64,000 bases of DNA from Rhyacichthys aspro (lineage: Eukaryota > Chordata > Actinopteri > Gobiiformes > Rhyacichthyidae): assembly GCA_036850595.1 (NCBI GenBank), contig CM072152.1, positions 6,033,640-6,097,639 of the forward strand, written 5' to 3'. Made by a program: the position numbers and the translations under genes. Shown one piece after another: positions 12,390 to 25,406 of the stretch (position 1 is its first letter; the number at the start of each line of letters is the position of its first letter). Under the pieces are notes generated by a model. The model saw only the letters and a program-made list of their open reading frames with translations, had not been told where the DNA came from and searched no databases.

Positions 12390-14830
12390 TGTGAAAAACA
12401 GAATTGTAATTTAGAGTTCTGCAGCGTTCATTTGGGTGACTCACACACACAAGTGCCACCTTGTGTTTATTAATGGAAAGCTTTCTTTCCCTTGATCTAC
12501 ATTAAGCTGAATATAATCATACAACACTATAATCATGGTGTTTTCATCTGTCATCAGCCCAGAACTACTGACATGACTGTCTCTTAAAATAACCCTGACT
12601 TACATGAGACCTACCTGCCTAGGAATGTTTCTTCATACAATATGCATACATAGCATGTCGCGATGTTAAAACATGTTTATAAAAAAATGACTTTTGCATT
12701 TTCAAACTATGTGCATTACATTGGAGCTGTACAGATGCACTCCCACTGAAACACAGTTTTATCCTGTCCACCCACGCACAAATTTACCTGGTAGAACAGA
12801 GTGACCTCGTTCTGCCAAAAGCCTTCAGTCATCCTCGGTGCACACGCACACATGCACACACCCACTCCCCCCACCTCTGAGTGGTGTGTTGAGTGCAGCT
12901 CCCAGTGAGCACACCCCTCAGTGGACCTGTTAAGTGATTAGCTCCGCACTGTACACTGCCGCGCACACAATCCGTGCAGCGCCAGCTCCAAACTAGAACT
13001 TTCCTGACAACTGTGATGAGTGAGAGATTAGCTCAATAGCCCAGCAGCTCATGACCACATCAGGAAGAAGTTGAAACGGTTTGGGTCAGTCTGCCTGTGG
13101 GGAGAAATGAGGTTGTTTGGCTGATGCGAAATGTTTGGCTAAGCTAGTCTTGAGTTTTGGAACACTTTTTTAGATGCAATATTGGAAAACATGAAGAAAA
13201 TAATATGTTTGCAGCAGTGAACCTCAGCTTGAGGCTTGAAAGTGTTGGGCAGGGGAAAGAAGTGTTTACATTTCATAAACATCAGTCCTTTTGGTTGAGT
13301 TAAGAATAAGAGCAAATTCTCAAACATTAATTTTGCAAACTGTGATGCAAAAACAAGAGTCTTTTCTTACTTTTAACCAATTACTGTTGTCCATAGGTTC
13401 TACACTAGTGCAATATGGATGCATAACCATACTATACAAATATACTTACACATGCACACACATTATATAGCCTCAGACTATAAATATGCATGCATATAGA
13501 TTAAAATGATATACTACAACAGCTTCATTATCTAAAGATGCTGTGCGTTCGGTGAATCTTGAATCTTCAACCCGTGCCCTTGAATGCTGTTTGCTGCTAC
13601 TCATCAGGGAGGCATTATAACCTTTACTAAATATGACACGTTTACATTGGAGTCCTCTCATGGGGCAGTGTGTAGGCTGTGTGTAACCTCTTAGCGCAGT
13701 AGAGTGCCTTAGATGCAACAGTACGCTGTGAAAATGGAGGTAATGAACAAGTCAGATTTACATATTGTTGAACTGTAAGTGAAAGTTGAGATGTCACAGT
13801 AAAAAGCAATGGATGTAAAGAAACATGAGGTAATTGGCTAGATTTTTTTTTTAATTTTTTTTTTTAGTTGTGTCAACGTGACTATTTTGAGTATAATGGA
13901 CTCATTAGATCAGGCAATTAACAATATTGAGTTGAATGAACTATGCTTGTTGAATTCAATTAACTTGCATAATATTACATTTATTTAAGTATATATCTTG
14001 AAGCAATAATTTGGCTCATAATTTATATAAAATTTTCATTCTTTTCTTTTAACCCCCCTAGCTCTTTTGCATAATTAATACATAAACCAAACCTAGAAAA
14101 TATGGCATAGTTACACTTATGGCAAAGTTGAGTTCATTTAAACCACTGCTATCACTTAATTAAATAAACACAAGTCTCTCTTTTTTGTGAAAATCATTTG
14201 CATTTAATACTATTTTTTTCTTTTTTGACCTAATTATTTCTTTTCTCTTTTTGTACTTTTTAGTTGACAGTAATGAAATATTAAATTGTTGGCATACATT
14301 TCTTAACCACATTAGCTATGTAATAAGATGACAAGAATGATCAGTTTCTTTTGAGTATAAAAATGATTAATCAGTGAAAGATGAATGAGTGACTGAATGA
14401 TCAAATTATTAACTTTCTTATTAACTCAGATCAGACAATATTTTCCTTTATTAGTTTCCTAGTGTAAACATTTTTTTTCTATTTTTAAATTTAAAAGATG
14501 TGTCAAAAATATCATAATTCAAATGTTTATCTTATTGTTAGCATAACATTCTAAACCCCATGTCTAAACCTAAAAGCAACTTATGAATTAAGTGGGAGCA
14601 ACAGTTACTTTCTTTTCATAATTTATTCATAGTATTTTAAGTAGAATGGGCTATAAAATACTGCAATAAACCAACATAGAAAAAAATTTAAAATATTCAT
14701 TTAGGGTTGACTGAACTGACGAATAAATGAGTGAATGATTTCTTGTTAAAATAAACCAAATAAGACAAAACAATGACAGATAGAAGGATATCACAGACTC
14801 ATTCACCTGACTTGCCTCCTTTGTGTATTG
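12390..14830. other. intron; strongly AT-rich from about 13830
   Basis: 12.8-13.0 kb is GC-richer with a CACACA-type run. 13830-14800 is strikingly AT-rich with many poly-T runs and TTAATTAA-like motifs. No gene or identifiable repeat is seen. Confidence 0.5.
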
Positions 14831-14834
14831 GTGT

Positions 14835-15140
14835 CTGATCGTACACTCCCTGACATTCACAAATTTCACGCTTCCCCTTTTCATTGCATTTCCGTGGCGG
14901 TCTTTTATCTCCACACATCCGTTCCCTTAATCCTGCATGTCCTCTTGTGGCGTTCAGCCCCTTTTATTGGCGCCGGCAGAACGCTGCGTTGCGCACAGGC
15001 GGTTTCATGCGTTAATAACTGTGACCTATTAAGTGACAGTGATGTCTCAGGAGAGAACCACTTGTCTTTAAATTATACATGATCACTCTTTCGGTTCGTT
15101 CGCCTGCTCCTCGCCGCACCGCTCTCTGTGTGTTGCTCTG
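14835..15140. other. CpG-retaining intronic block
   Basis: The core GGCGCCGGCAGAACGCTGCG (14969-14988) and TTCGGTTCGTTCGCC (15090) are CpG-rich against an AT-rich background. No coding content was recognised. Possible regulatory element. Confidence 0.3.
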
Positions 15141-15149
15141 CGTTATTCA

Positions 15150-16530
15150 CACTTGTAGAAGGTCACCAGTAGCACTGTTTTAAAAGGTTATGCCACAATG
15201 AAAATAATGGTAGGAGGGACGGCATAGATGGTCAAACATTGCATTGTAGGTTAACTGAGCTATGACTCCCTGTTCCTATCTCTTAGTGTGATTAATCTTT
15301 ACAAAACCTTTGACACCAGTACAGCATTTCTTATAATTATTGTAATTTGTACTAGTATTATGAAAAAACAAATAAAACCAGCACATCATGCACCATTATT
15401 GTTTTGGTTCCTTGTTCCCTTTGCTTTTCACAGTCTGAGTCTATAGTTTGAAGGTAACTGCTTAGTAATTGCTCTACTGTGTAGCTACAGTCATATCTAA
15501 TCTAACAAAGCAAAGCAATCTACCATTATTTGTTTGGTGTTTTATTTGAAAACTGGATTATATACTATACTGTGAAGACTGTATGTTCACTATTTGGCAA
15601 GGAGTGGGCTGTCTCGGCCTTGACTTCTGAAGAGTTATAGCAGCTTGTTAGTTTATTACTTATATAGGGTTTTTATTTTCAGGATAGGATACACTGTAGT
15701 CGATGCAACCACTTCATAATCTGGCCAGCCATACCATACAATGTGTGTCTATGATTGTTATAACAATTTGTTGAGTCTATTCAATTGCGAACTTGAAATC
15801 ACACAGTATTTCTTTGTATGGTAAAAGGACCAAGCATCGTTTTTTTGACCTGTAATGTCTACAATGGGTTTCTTTGGAATATTTTGAACTTCCAATTTGT
15901 GGCAAAGTTCCATTGGAGCTTGATCCTAAATATGCTATCTATGTGTATGATCTTAAAAAAAGGTTTCAAATAAGGCATCTGGATGTAGGTTTAAAAGTGA
16001 AGTTGTTTCTTTCCTCATTCAATGGACTTTGGACACTTCATAAAAGTCTGGAAACCCTGCTTCCATTGTCGTTAGTGGTTGTATGTGCTATGTTAGAACT
16101 GGTTAGTCCTCTTGGAAAGTAAGTAAAGGAAGCCATCTTTGCAAAATTTGACCAACGCTCTTTGAATAGAAGAGGTGGACCGAGACACAATCCATTTACA
16201 AAAGCGTGTTCAAACCAAAATAGTTTCACTCTAAAAGGCCTTTAACCCCTTAACTAAGCAGTTATGCTAATGAATCACAGGAACATAATGACAACCCCAC
16301 CAGTACTAACACAACCCATTCTTTCTTGAATATGTTCTGAATGACCTGCATCGAAGGTATCAGATAAATTCACATTTACTTTAAATACAGTAAAACTAGT
16401 TCTTTCTGTCTCCTATTACTTCCTGGTAAATCAGTTCTGACAGAAGCCCCTTTTTTCAAAACCTTCTCCAAAGTAAAGCTCATGTGTCAGCCTTGTGAAT
16501 ATCCAGTTAGTAAATTTGTTCTAATTGGCC
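15150..16530. other. intron, no feature recognised
   Basis: Unremarkable AT-leaning sequence. Frames at 15874-16122 (+) and 16038-16229 (-) have no recognisable domain. Confidence 0.5.
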
Positions 16531-16534
16531 TTAA

Positions 16535-16890
16535 ACCCCTTAAAGGTCAGCATATGTCGTCCTGCCGCCTCAGACAGCGTCGCTAATCACAGAAACCGCA
16601 TCCACACACTCAGATGTGCAATTAGAGCCTCCCTGCCCCCCAACAGGTCTCTATATGTTGAACAGTGGAAGAGGCCGTGCTATTTTCAGACTCACCTTTA
16701 GTCCAATGCCATATTTAGTGAGTTGACAGTGATTTGCGAAGATGTAATTAGTTGCATTTAACAAGATCTTTCCAAGTCATTATGTTGTGGCCCCTGTTGG
16801 ACTGAATCAATATGTATATGTAGCAGCGGCGTGGAGGCGTCTGCTTTGATTGTGATGGAGCGGGGGCGTGTCTTTTGAGGAAATGCAGTC
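16535..16890. other. candidate conserved non-coding element
   Basis: The block has low repetitiveness, retained CpGs (CGTCCTGCCGCC, AGCGTCGCTAATC, GCAGCGGCGTGGAGGCG) and homeobox-like TAATTAG/CTAATC motifs. These are features common in vertebrate developmental enhancers, but conservation itself cannot be seen here. Confidence 0.25.
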
Positions 16891-17694
16891 GAGTGAGCAG
16901 TTTGCACATGAAATGCCACTGTATCTAGGTAATCTTACAAGTTTTTGAGGAAAAATCAATCTTAGCCTTTAGCTTCTCTTCTTAAGGAAACTTGTCGTAC
17001 TCCCACCACTGCTGCTATTCTCGGCCATTTCATCTTTTTCTTGCAATAAATGCGATCACAATAATACTAAGGATATTCCATACATTTTCAAAAATAACGA
17101 CCTCCCTTAGAAACAGGAAGTCTCATTTATCTTTGGTTGCCAGCATATTTCATGTATTGCAATCACCCCCAAGCACAGAACTCTCGGCTCACTGCCTGAT
17201 TAACCTTGTAACACTCTAATCACTGGCTTTAAGTAGTGAATTATTAAGAGTGAGTTTTGTTAAAAAGGCATGTACGCTACAAGCTGGGAGGTTCACATGC
17301 CCCTGAAAAGGCGCACTAAATAAAGCTAGTGTAGTCTCATAATCAGGGCAGTGGCCTTATGCTTCTGCTCGGAGGTATTCTGGGCACTCTCGACCGGGAA
17401 AAGACCTCGGGCCAGACCCACAACTGCTACAGGGATTTGTATCCCATCTGCTCCATGAACTCCCCGGGATCCCCAGGAGGAGATGGAGGTTGTGGCAGGG
17501 TGGAAGGATGTCTGTGGTACTTTGCGTAGTCCTTTGCCACTGCATGCCAGATTCAAATAAGCAGTGGGAAATAGGACAGGAGGACGTTCAGCTAAAAAAT
17601 CAGTCCAGGCCATTTTAGAGTTTACAACAAGTGTGCAAATACTAACTGTGGGATTTACTGGGACTGTGATGTATTTTTAATGAGCATTAGCAAC

Positions 17695-17830
17695 CAAAAT
17701 AAAACAACTCGATGACTGATGATTTTTAGGCAAATGGCAACAAATGTATGTGTCATTACATGGTATTCATATATGCTAGCATTTAGGCTGCTACAGCTAA
17801 TGACTGTGCAAGTTATACGCAGATTGCTTG
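17695..17830 (-). repeat. dispersed repeat, copy 2 (inverted relative to 6.1 kb)
   Basis: The reverse complement carries GCAGCCTAAATGCTAGCAT and ATACCATGTAATGACAC in the same order as the copy at 6090-6235. The family was not identified. Confidence 0.45.
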
Positions 17831-17839
17831 AGAACCTGT

Positions 17840-19130
17840 GCCTCTTCGTCAAAGTTAAATTCACATCTGCCTGACAAGTTTGGCCTATGCATTGTTAAAG
17901 CCTTAACACCTGCTTTAAAGTAAAATGAAGGCGATGCAAACCCAGAATCCCAAACTCAGCTCATCCATAAAAGAATAGTAGAGTAAAAGAAAAAAATATT
18001 GTTTTATGTTCAGAAAGACCTTACATTTGTGCATGAGTAGACTTTTATAACTCTAACTGCAGGGTGCCATTTGAAGTCATTATTCTGTATATGGTTTGGC
18101 TAATGTCTGCTATAATGTCCATTGTTTTTGCAATAATTTCAAGATTCAAGAAGTACAGACTTCTGTATTTTGCTACATAAATATATATTCCTTATCATGC
18201 TAAGGCACAATATCCCAACATTTTGCAAAATTCTATGTTGATTAATTTGGTTTGCACTATAGCCTTTGTGTTAACTGGCATCTGTCAGAGTTGTCAAACA
18301 CAAGTGTTGCACTCAGACACTGAACAACTTTTGAAGGCCTTTTTAAAGCTGAAAAAAAGAACCTTCACCACATTCTGTAACTATATTATTTCCCATTTTA
18401 CTACTAGTAAAGGTGGTCTTAAAATGAGCAATGTTATATGTATTTGGAATGGGAACAATTAATATAATATCTTTAAGAATCTGCTCTATCGTTTTCTACT
18501 CTCTATCTATTGTTGCAGAAGCAAAATGGCCCTGTACACATTGTGAAGCTGTTGGGTCAGTTATTTCTTGGTAAGTCACAGAGACAATGGGTGTGCTCTT
18601 CAGTGTGTAAATATTACATCAAGATTGAGTGTTTATTCATTGTTTAACTCTCAACTTCAACTGTGTTGTACCGTGCTCACTGGTATCTTTGGTAAATAGG
18701 ATGCAGCTGTGGAGACAAAGCTGGGACCAGCTGGCACCCAGAGCAGTATTTTACAGTGTGACAGTTCCCCAAAAATAATGAATAACAAAACACAGGAATG
18801 GGTCAATATTGTTACCATGTGACTGATTCTCTATTACACTTTCCTTTTACAATCATTTTTATCTGTCCAAATGAACAGTCACCTTTACTTTCCTTTTTTT
18901 TTCTCCACACAATGTATAATGTTAATATCACTATAATAAAAGGCAGTAAAAGTGTGCACAATGTAAACATGGACAACAAACAGATTATTGTTATGCTGTT
19001 TTCCTTCAACAAATAATACAAAACACTACATTAATGCATCACTACAAAATGGCTTATTCATTGTATACTGCACTATATAGTAACAAGGGAGTTTTATACA
19101 TAACCCTGGTGATTTTTTTTTTTACTTAAA
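17840..19130. other. intron, no feature recognised
   Basis: AT-rich and plain. Frames such as 18223-18462 (+) show no domain. Confidence 0.5.
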
Positions 19131-19379
19131 GCTGTATTACCTGAAATTTTCTACTGTTACGGCTCCAACCGCACCTCCCAATCCTAACAATCCCCACCAA
19201 CAACAGCATTGCAACCTTTCCTGCTTTTCTTTTATATAAAAAAGGTCAAACTGGACCAAGTGGCCACCACAAAATTTAGCAATTACCTTAAACCTTAAAA
19301 GTTCCGTGTCCGACTGATGTGATCTGGCATTTATGTCCGGCTCCTGAAACATTGCATAAATGCATTGACAATATTTATC

Positions 19380-19690
19380 TGCTTTCACTTTGCGTCCCTT
19401 TATTCCCTCTGTTTATTGTCCTTTTTTTTTACACATTCTCTGTATAAACATATATATCCAGCAGATACTTTCTCACATTTTTTGTCCGTTACTTCCCTGT
19501 TGACAAGCATTGTAGACCAATCAGAGCGTTGCAACATGTGAGCAGATGATTGGCCAAAGCTTTCGTATCCACTGAATATTCTCAATTATTAAAATCTGTA
19601 ATAAAGTAGCCTAGATTTTTTTTTTTTTTTTTATCCCCCATATGATTCCTATTAGAAATTTTCTATTAGATGATTAAGCCGGGGTAATTT
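19380..19690. repeat. dispersed repeat, copy 1 (partner at about 42.0 kb)
   Basis: Shared features with 42030-42290, in the same order: CACTTTGCNTCCCTTTAT, TTACTTCCNTNTTGACAAGC, GATTGGCCAA, CTCANTTATTAAAATC and GATGATTAA/GGTGATTAA. This makes the pair homologous by eye. A long poly-T run (19619-19632) splits this copy. Class unknown, probably an old MITE. Confidence 0.5.
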
Positions 19691-19699
19691 TGTAACAGT

Positions 19700-22190
19700 A
19701 CTACCTTCAGTTGAGCACAGATTCTGCCTCTTCCCACCTCTGCCATTTATCGTTGCTTTCAATATTAGTTTCAGCTTCTATACGACAATAATAATGAGAA
19801 GTGCATAGGGAGTGCATAAGTTTACAGGGGCTCCTGAGATGGAAGAGCTGCTCTCTGTAATCTCACATAATAAAAACATATCTGAATACCCATTTTATGT
19901 AAGCACTTGAGCAGCCATGGAGCACAGTGAAGAACATTGAGGAGAACATTGAGAGCAAATGTTGCCTGACTGTAGCCTCTGCGCCTCATACAGATGTCCT
20001 TGTGCATTCACAAGAACACGGGTCGCTTCTTTTCTCTTTATCGTTTGAAGAGGTGAAAGGTTTCATTAGAAACAGCGGCGAATACATTTTTTCTTTTTTC
20101 AATCTCAGTGCCTCAGCAGAAAAGCGGCGAATATTCAAAGGTGCATTGTGGGAATTGGATAACTGATTTAATTTACATTTCTGAACCGCGTTGAATAAGG
20201 TTTTCATCAGGGAACTGGGCGAGCATGTGATGGCCTGCGCCTGCTGAAATTATCACAAGATTGTTTCCAGAGATCCACGGCCTGTTGGTTTACAAGATTA
20301 CATTTATATCCAGTAATACATCTGATATCAGACTAAAGGCTGAAAAAGACTTGAGCGGATCAGGTTTGTGCTTCCTCTGTTGTATCACACTGTATGCAGA
20401 TTATATTTGCACAACAACAATATCTATAGTCTTTGGGGTTTTATCCTTAAATCTTCCTTTTGTGGCTCATCTAAGACTTTGACTTTTTTTCTGCTTACAG
20501 AGCATGTAGAGGTGCTCATTGGTAGAAAAACACAGGCTTCTACATCAGCTGTTACTGCGTTGTCCCATACATGGAATCAGTGTTTTAGAGTAATGCTACG
20601 TGTATAATGGACTATGTTGAACAAAAAAAAAAAAACATCATTCAATACTTTTACATACAAATCAATTCTATATATGAGCCCAAATCCAAGTATAGTCAAA
20701 AAAATAAAAAATAAAAAATAGGCATGTAGAGTCTGTCATAGGCACAACACTCCAGCTGTAAACAGGGATTGTGCTATAGCTTTTTTTCTCATAGTTTTTG
20801 TTGACAGGTGCCAGAACACATGTAACAGTAAGTTTTGGGGATGTTTAAATATAAAACTGAATAAACAACAGCCATAAATCAAAATGACTCCATGCTTTCC
20901 ATAATTATTGTGCAGTTTTATAGTAAAAGAAGCCTTGTGCCTGGTTGAAAAAGCTGAGGGCACTGTAAATGAAATGCACCAGCAAAAAAAGAAATTCTCC
21001 CCATCTGTTTCACAGCATATTGCACTGGCAAGGAATTAGTATAAAGATATATAGATAACCTGCACATATAAGTCTTTCTTTTACAGAGAATAATAAACAC
21101 ACCATATAAAACACATAGAGATTGAATGGTGAAGATGGAGGGTTCATGTCCACGGGGCCCACTCAGAAAAAACCCGTTTGTTAAAGTGAGAGCTTTTAAA
21201 TCACACTTTAACAGACTATACAATGATCTGAAGATGAGCTGAAGTTGAAACTTGAACATTGAATAAAGTGCCTAAAATATGGAGCCACTGAGTCAATATT
21301 GCACCTAGTATATCTATGGTGTTACCTTTTACTGGAGCACATGGACGACTCATCTGGCTTCAGTATTGGAGACTTTACACTTTGACAAGCAAGTCTGCAA
21401 AGAAAAAAATGCCTGCATTTCTTTTTGTTTAACAATATTTATTTTATTTGTCAGCCGATTGCATAATAAAGACAAGATTTCTTTACTTTTACTTTACTCT
21501 TTACTTTTAGAACCAGGAAGTTCTCCCTCTTAAGACTTTGTTAGTGACCATCTTAACCGATTGTGTATTGAAAACCATTGTAAGCCATTGGACTAATAAT
21601 CACTAGTATTCAGTATTTCAGTATTTCAGTCAGTATACAGTGGCACCAATTTTGTTTTTGCCACCAAAGTATGAACGCTGGATAATGTGTACATCCATGT
21701 TTGGTGTTGGATCATGTAATAATGTTAAATAGGAAACACAATAAGGCCATATCTAAAACAGATACATAAGCATTTTTCAACCATGCATTTATGATTATTG
21801 ATGAAAATGAACCCTATTAACTCTTTTGTCGTGCCCCATATTTCCGTCTGTATAAATATTGCACCATTGTGTTCCAAAACACTGCTGACGCTGTTGTCTA
21901 GACCTGTATCCATTAAACTGTACACATCAATCTTTGGGGGGAAGCAGACAAGGGTTGGGTCCCGAGCTGCCCACTGTCCAGACATTTGCTGAGACATTTG
22001 ACTCTTGGTCGTACCAAAATGCAGACGTCCGCTCTTTCGATAGCAGCGTGATGAATTTTTAATGCTCGCTGCCAGAACAAGGGGGAGCGGAGACAGCCTT
22101 GGAAGTCCATCTCAATATTCCTGGAGTGCCTGTCTTTATCATATCTTCATTATCTGGCCATACTTCAATTTATTTTTATCTGTGGAGCCC
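19700..22190. other. intron, no feature recognised
   Basis: Contains a poly-A run (20622-20634) and a short AAAAATA run (20699-20719). Frames at 20918-21259 (-) and 21725-21997 (-) show no domain. Nothing else was recognised. Confidence 0.5.
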
Positions 22191-22199
22191 GAAATGGGA

Positions 22200-22540
22200 A
22201 TGTGTGAATGAATTTCTTTAGACTTGAAAAGAGGGAGAAATATGACGCGGAAGGGAGACAAGACAGGGGAATTTACGTCGGATTTTTGCTGGTTGTTTGC
22301 AGCGGCTGATGATGGACTGGTTGGTGCCTTTGCTGTTCGTGTCTGTCTTCAGGCGGGGGAGGGCGGTGGGAGTCGGAGGGGCTGACACAATGACTCAGAG
22401 CGAGGTGAGAGCGAGTGCGAGGGAAGGGGGAAAGGCGGTAAAGGTTTAGGCGTCTGCGCTGACAGCTCTTTCTCTCAGTCTGACATCGCTCGGTTGAAGA
22501 TGCGGGAGTTTTCTTGCTGCGGGGTTTCACTAAAGCACCG
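22200..22540. other. GC- and CpG-richer intronic block
   Basis: Purine-rich G tracts (GGCGGGGGAGGGCGGTGGG, GGGAAGGGGGAAAGGCGG) with retained CpGs. On the reverse strand an 85-codon frame gives a proline/arginine/histidine-rich product without a domain. Candidate regulatory block. Confidence 0.3.
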
Positions 22541-22909
22541 GCCCTGACCTTTCAAGTATCCATCCTCTGCATTGCTTCTCCCACTGCGTCAATGAGAGCT
22601 GTTTATTTGCAAAGAAAATTAGTCATGGGCACATATGGAAAAAAAAAAAAAAGAAGCTCGAGGCTTCTTGTTCTATGCCTTGTAGAGTGTTCCCACAATG
22701 GAATTTCAACCTGCGGAGTTGTGCTTAGCCATGTCGGCATAAAGCAGAGGTCCCAAGTGACGTTTGTGGACTATATCCACAAAAGTCTGTCTGATCTTCA
22801 TATTTTTCTCTTGTTTCATCAGATCTAGTCATTTCTAAACCCTTTTTGAAAGAATGGAAACAAGTTAGGTTGGAAAATGGTTCACACAAACAAGGATGAG
22901 GCCTCTTAT

Positions 22910-22975
22910 CAGAGATGTACACGAGTCTTTTTGTGCAAGTCCAAGTCAAGTCACAAGTCTCTTTGCAGACGTAGC
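22910..22975. mobile_element. fragment of the CAAGTC-rich repeat
   Basis: Begins CAGAGATGTACACGAGTC, followed by CAAGTCCAAGTCAAGTCACA. It resembles the terminal part of the repeat at 1-116 read from its other end. Confidence 0.45.
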
Positions 22976-24148
22976 TTAATGTGAGTACTTGAAGCTTGAT
23001 ACTGCTGTCTTATTAATAAACCTATTGTATATGAATGTATCATTTTGTAAAAGTAAGCTACAGAGTATAGTTAATTTCAAGATAGAAAGAACAACAAAAC
23101 ATTTTTAGTATTCTTAATTAGGAGTGCATCAATCCAGCGTTTATAGTCCAGATCCTGATCCAGGTGGGGTGAGGATCTGCAGGGATCAGATACTGACCCA
23201 ATCCATCTGGTATTTGAATATAGATTATATGAATAAAGACCCTTGTATTTGTTACGTGACCCATTATGGAGATAGAGGTTATTATTACATTTTATGGTAA
23301 TGAGTAGATTTGTCCAAATAAAAAGAAAGTAAAAACCAGCTCTTTTCCAAATGTATAGACAAACAATATCATTCATTTTATTTATGATTCTCTTTATGAT
23401 TGTTGTGGTAGGCTACTCTAATCCATAGGTTAGCATTGATCAAACCAAAAGGAATAGAAATCATCCTCAGGAGGAAGACAAGTTAATAAACAGGCTGATG
23501 GATTTTAGGGATTGTAGCTTTACTGTTTTACACTCAAAATGGATAAAATGCGTCTTACAACAGCAGCTTTTTGTCAAACCTCACTCATGTAAATCATATT
23601 AGTGAATAAAGACAGCAGGTGGCTCAGTGGGGCTCTTTGGTAACAGATTTTTGTTTACCTCTATCATCATGAGGCAATGAGCCCAAGTCACTATTTTGAA
23701 TCCAGTTTTTTATATGACGACTGTTTTACTGCTACAGGTCTCGGGTAGTGTCCATCCTCAACATGGCTATTCTCAAACAAAAGAAAATTAGAGCAAAGCC
23801 ATAGTAAAATCTGAGCCAGCAGAGTTGTGCTCATTTCTTTTGGCATGAGGACTTTTTTGGCTATTTCCTAGAGCGTCAGAGTCAAAGATGGCTGTTGTTA
23901 TTTGCAGTGATTACTCGTTCTATGTCTTATAGATCCTGCTTGGAACGGATTTTGAGCCTTTGTATTCATGTTTATCTCTAACAGTAGGAGACAATGAGTA
24001 CAAGAGACTTTTTTTGGATAAGAATTTCTTTCATGCGACCACCAGCCATTTCACTGTCAGATTTTTTCATCTTGTTTTATCTAATCTAATATTAAATAGG
24101 ACCGATAGTTCAGATGAACCAGGACAGACATTCAGAGAATCTTCGGTA

Positions 24149-24254
24149 TGCTTAGGGAAACAAAACAGTGTAAAAGTCTCTGATTTTTGCTGTGTGGTCA
24201 AGTTGTATAGTGTAATTAGACTTATACCTTTTTTCACAAAGTTTAGATTCTGGG
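24149..24254 (+). repeat. local duplication, copy A1
   Basis: TTAGGGAAACAAAACAGTG and TGTGTGGTCAAGTTGTATA match 24388-24510 (TTAGGGAAAGCAAAGCAGTG, TGTGTGGTCAAGTCGTATA). The two form a diverged tandem pair about 240 bases apart. Confidence 0.6.
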
Positions 24255-24260
24255 ATTGAA

Positions 24261-24395
24261 ACAGAAAAGTCTGCTGCCAAAATGCTGCTCGAGGTATAAT
24301 TAAAAACAAAAGTACATCATTCTCGTGTCTTTATTCTTGGGAAATGACTGATTATCACAATAAGGCATTCAAAATTTGAGAAATCATTGCTGTTT
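24261..24395 (+). repeat. local duplication, block B1 (partner at 27.2 kb)
   Basis: AAGTCTGCTGC, CTCGTGTCTTTATTC, ATGACTGATTATCACA and GAGAAATCAT recur in the same order at 27230-27375. The block sits between copies A1 and A2. Confidence 0.6.
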
Positions 24396-24510
24396 AGGGA
24401 AAGCAAAGCAGTGGAAAAGTCTAATTTTTGTTGTGTGGTCAAGTCGTATAATGTAATTAAACTAAACAAGACAAGCCTTTTTTTCACCAAATGTAGCTTT
24501 CAGTTTGGCA
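24388..24510 (+). repeat. local duplication, copy A2
   Basis: Second copy of the 24149-24254 segment, see there. Both end in a poly-T/CACAAA or CACCAAA stretch followed by TTTAGATT or TGTAGCTT. Confidence 0.6.
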
Positions 24511-25406
24511 GTACTATGAATGACCACTGGGAAATTGCCAACCCTTTATGTAGTTGCTAGTATGTTGATTTTAACGCAATGCAGTATTTCCATTGGGGCA
24601 TAAACAGCCATCAACACAACAGAGTTTGCTTCTTTGTCTGTCCACTTAGATTCTAAAGATTTACACCACAGTAATTCCATGTTATATCCCGTTTTCCCAT
24701 GCCCTGCTCTCTCCTGACCTGTATTTCTGACATGTATTCTCCCGAGAAAATGTATAAAAGAAAACATCCATGATCTCAAGCCACGTGAGAGTACAAAGAA
24801 GTTACAAAACACGGCTGACAAGAAGTGTTGACAGATGGTCGGCGCTGTCAGGGAGACGTCATCACAGACCACATCTCCCATGAGGCCAGAGTTTTGGCGG
24901 AGTAGCGTCAGAGATGCCCAGTGCCATCTGTGGCCCTGCAGCAGATGCTCCAGACAATGCATGGGCCACATGTGTCATACAGTATTTCATACACAAGGCT
25001 GACTGTAATGAACCATACACGACATTAGTTCAGGGGTGTCAGCGCTGGGGAAACTGGACTGTGTGGAGCTTTATCTTAGGAACCAGTCTCCCAAGTATTA
25101 AACACAGAGCCACAGAAGTTCCACCAAAGTTTTAACATATTACATCAAATTTAAAAACGTATAAAAAGCAGAAGCAAACATTAAATTTACATTGGAGCGT
25201 AGATATGCAGACTACGGTCCTCAATACAGCAAAGGTTAGCCATTTATTGTTTGTTTTTTTGTTTTTGTTTTTTTGAAGCACAAACATCAAGTGGATGGTC
25301 ATCACATCACAATACTAGCTGTAAATCATTCTACCCTTTAATCATTTTAGACTTAAAAATTTTGTGTATATATATTTATGGACAAATGGTGACTTGAAAA
25401 ACACTA

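Noticed and set aside
22273..22530. 85-codon proline/arginine/histidine-rich reverse frame
   Set aside because: Composition follows the purine-rich strand bias of the DNA; no protein family recognised.
24546..24971. 141-codon reverse-strand open frame
   Set aside because: Length near what chance allows in 64 kb. The product has no recognisable domain, and no splice signals, promoter or homologue support it.
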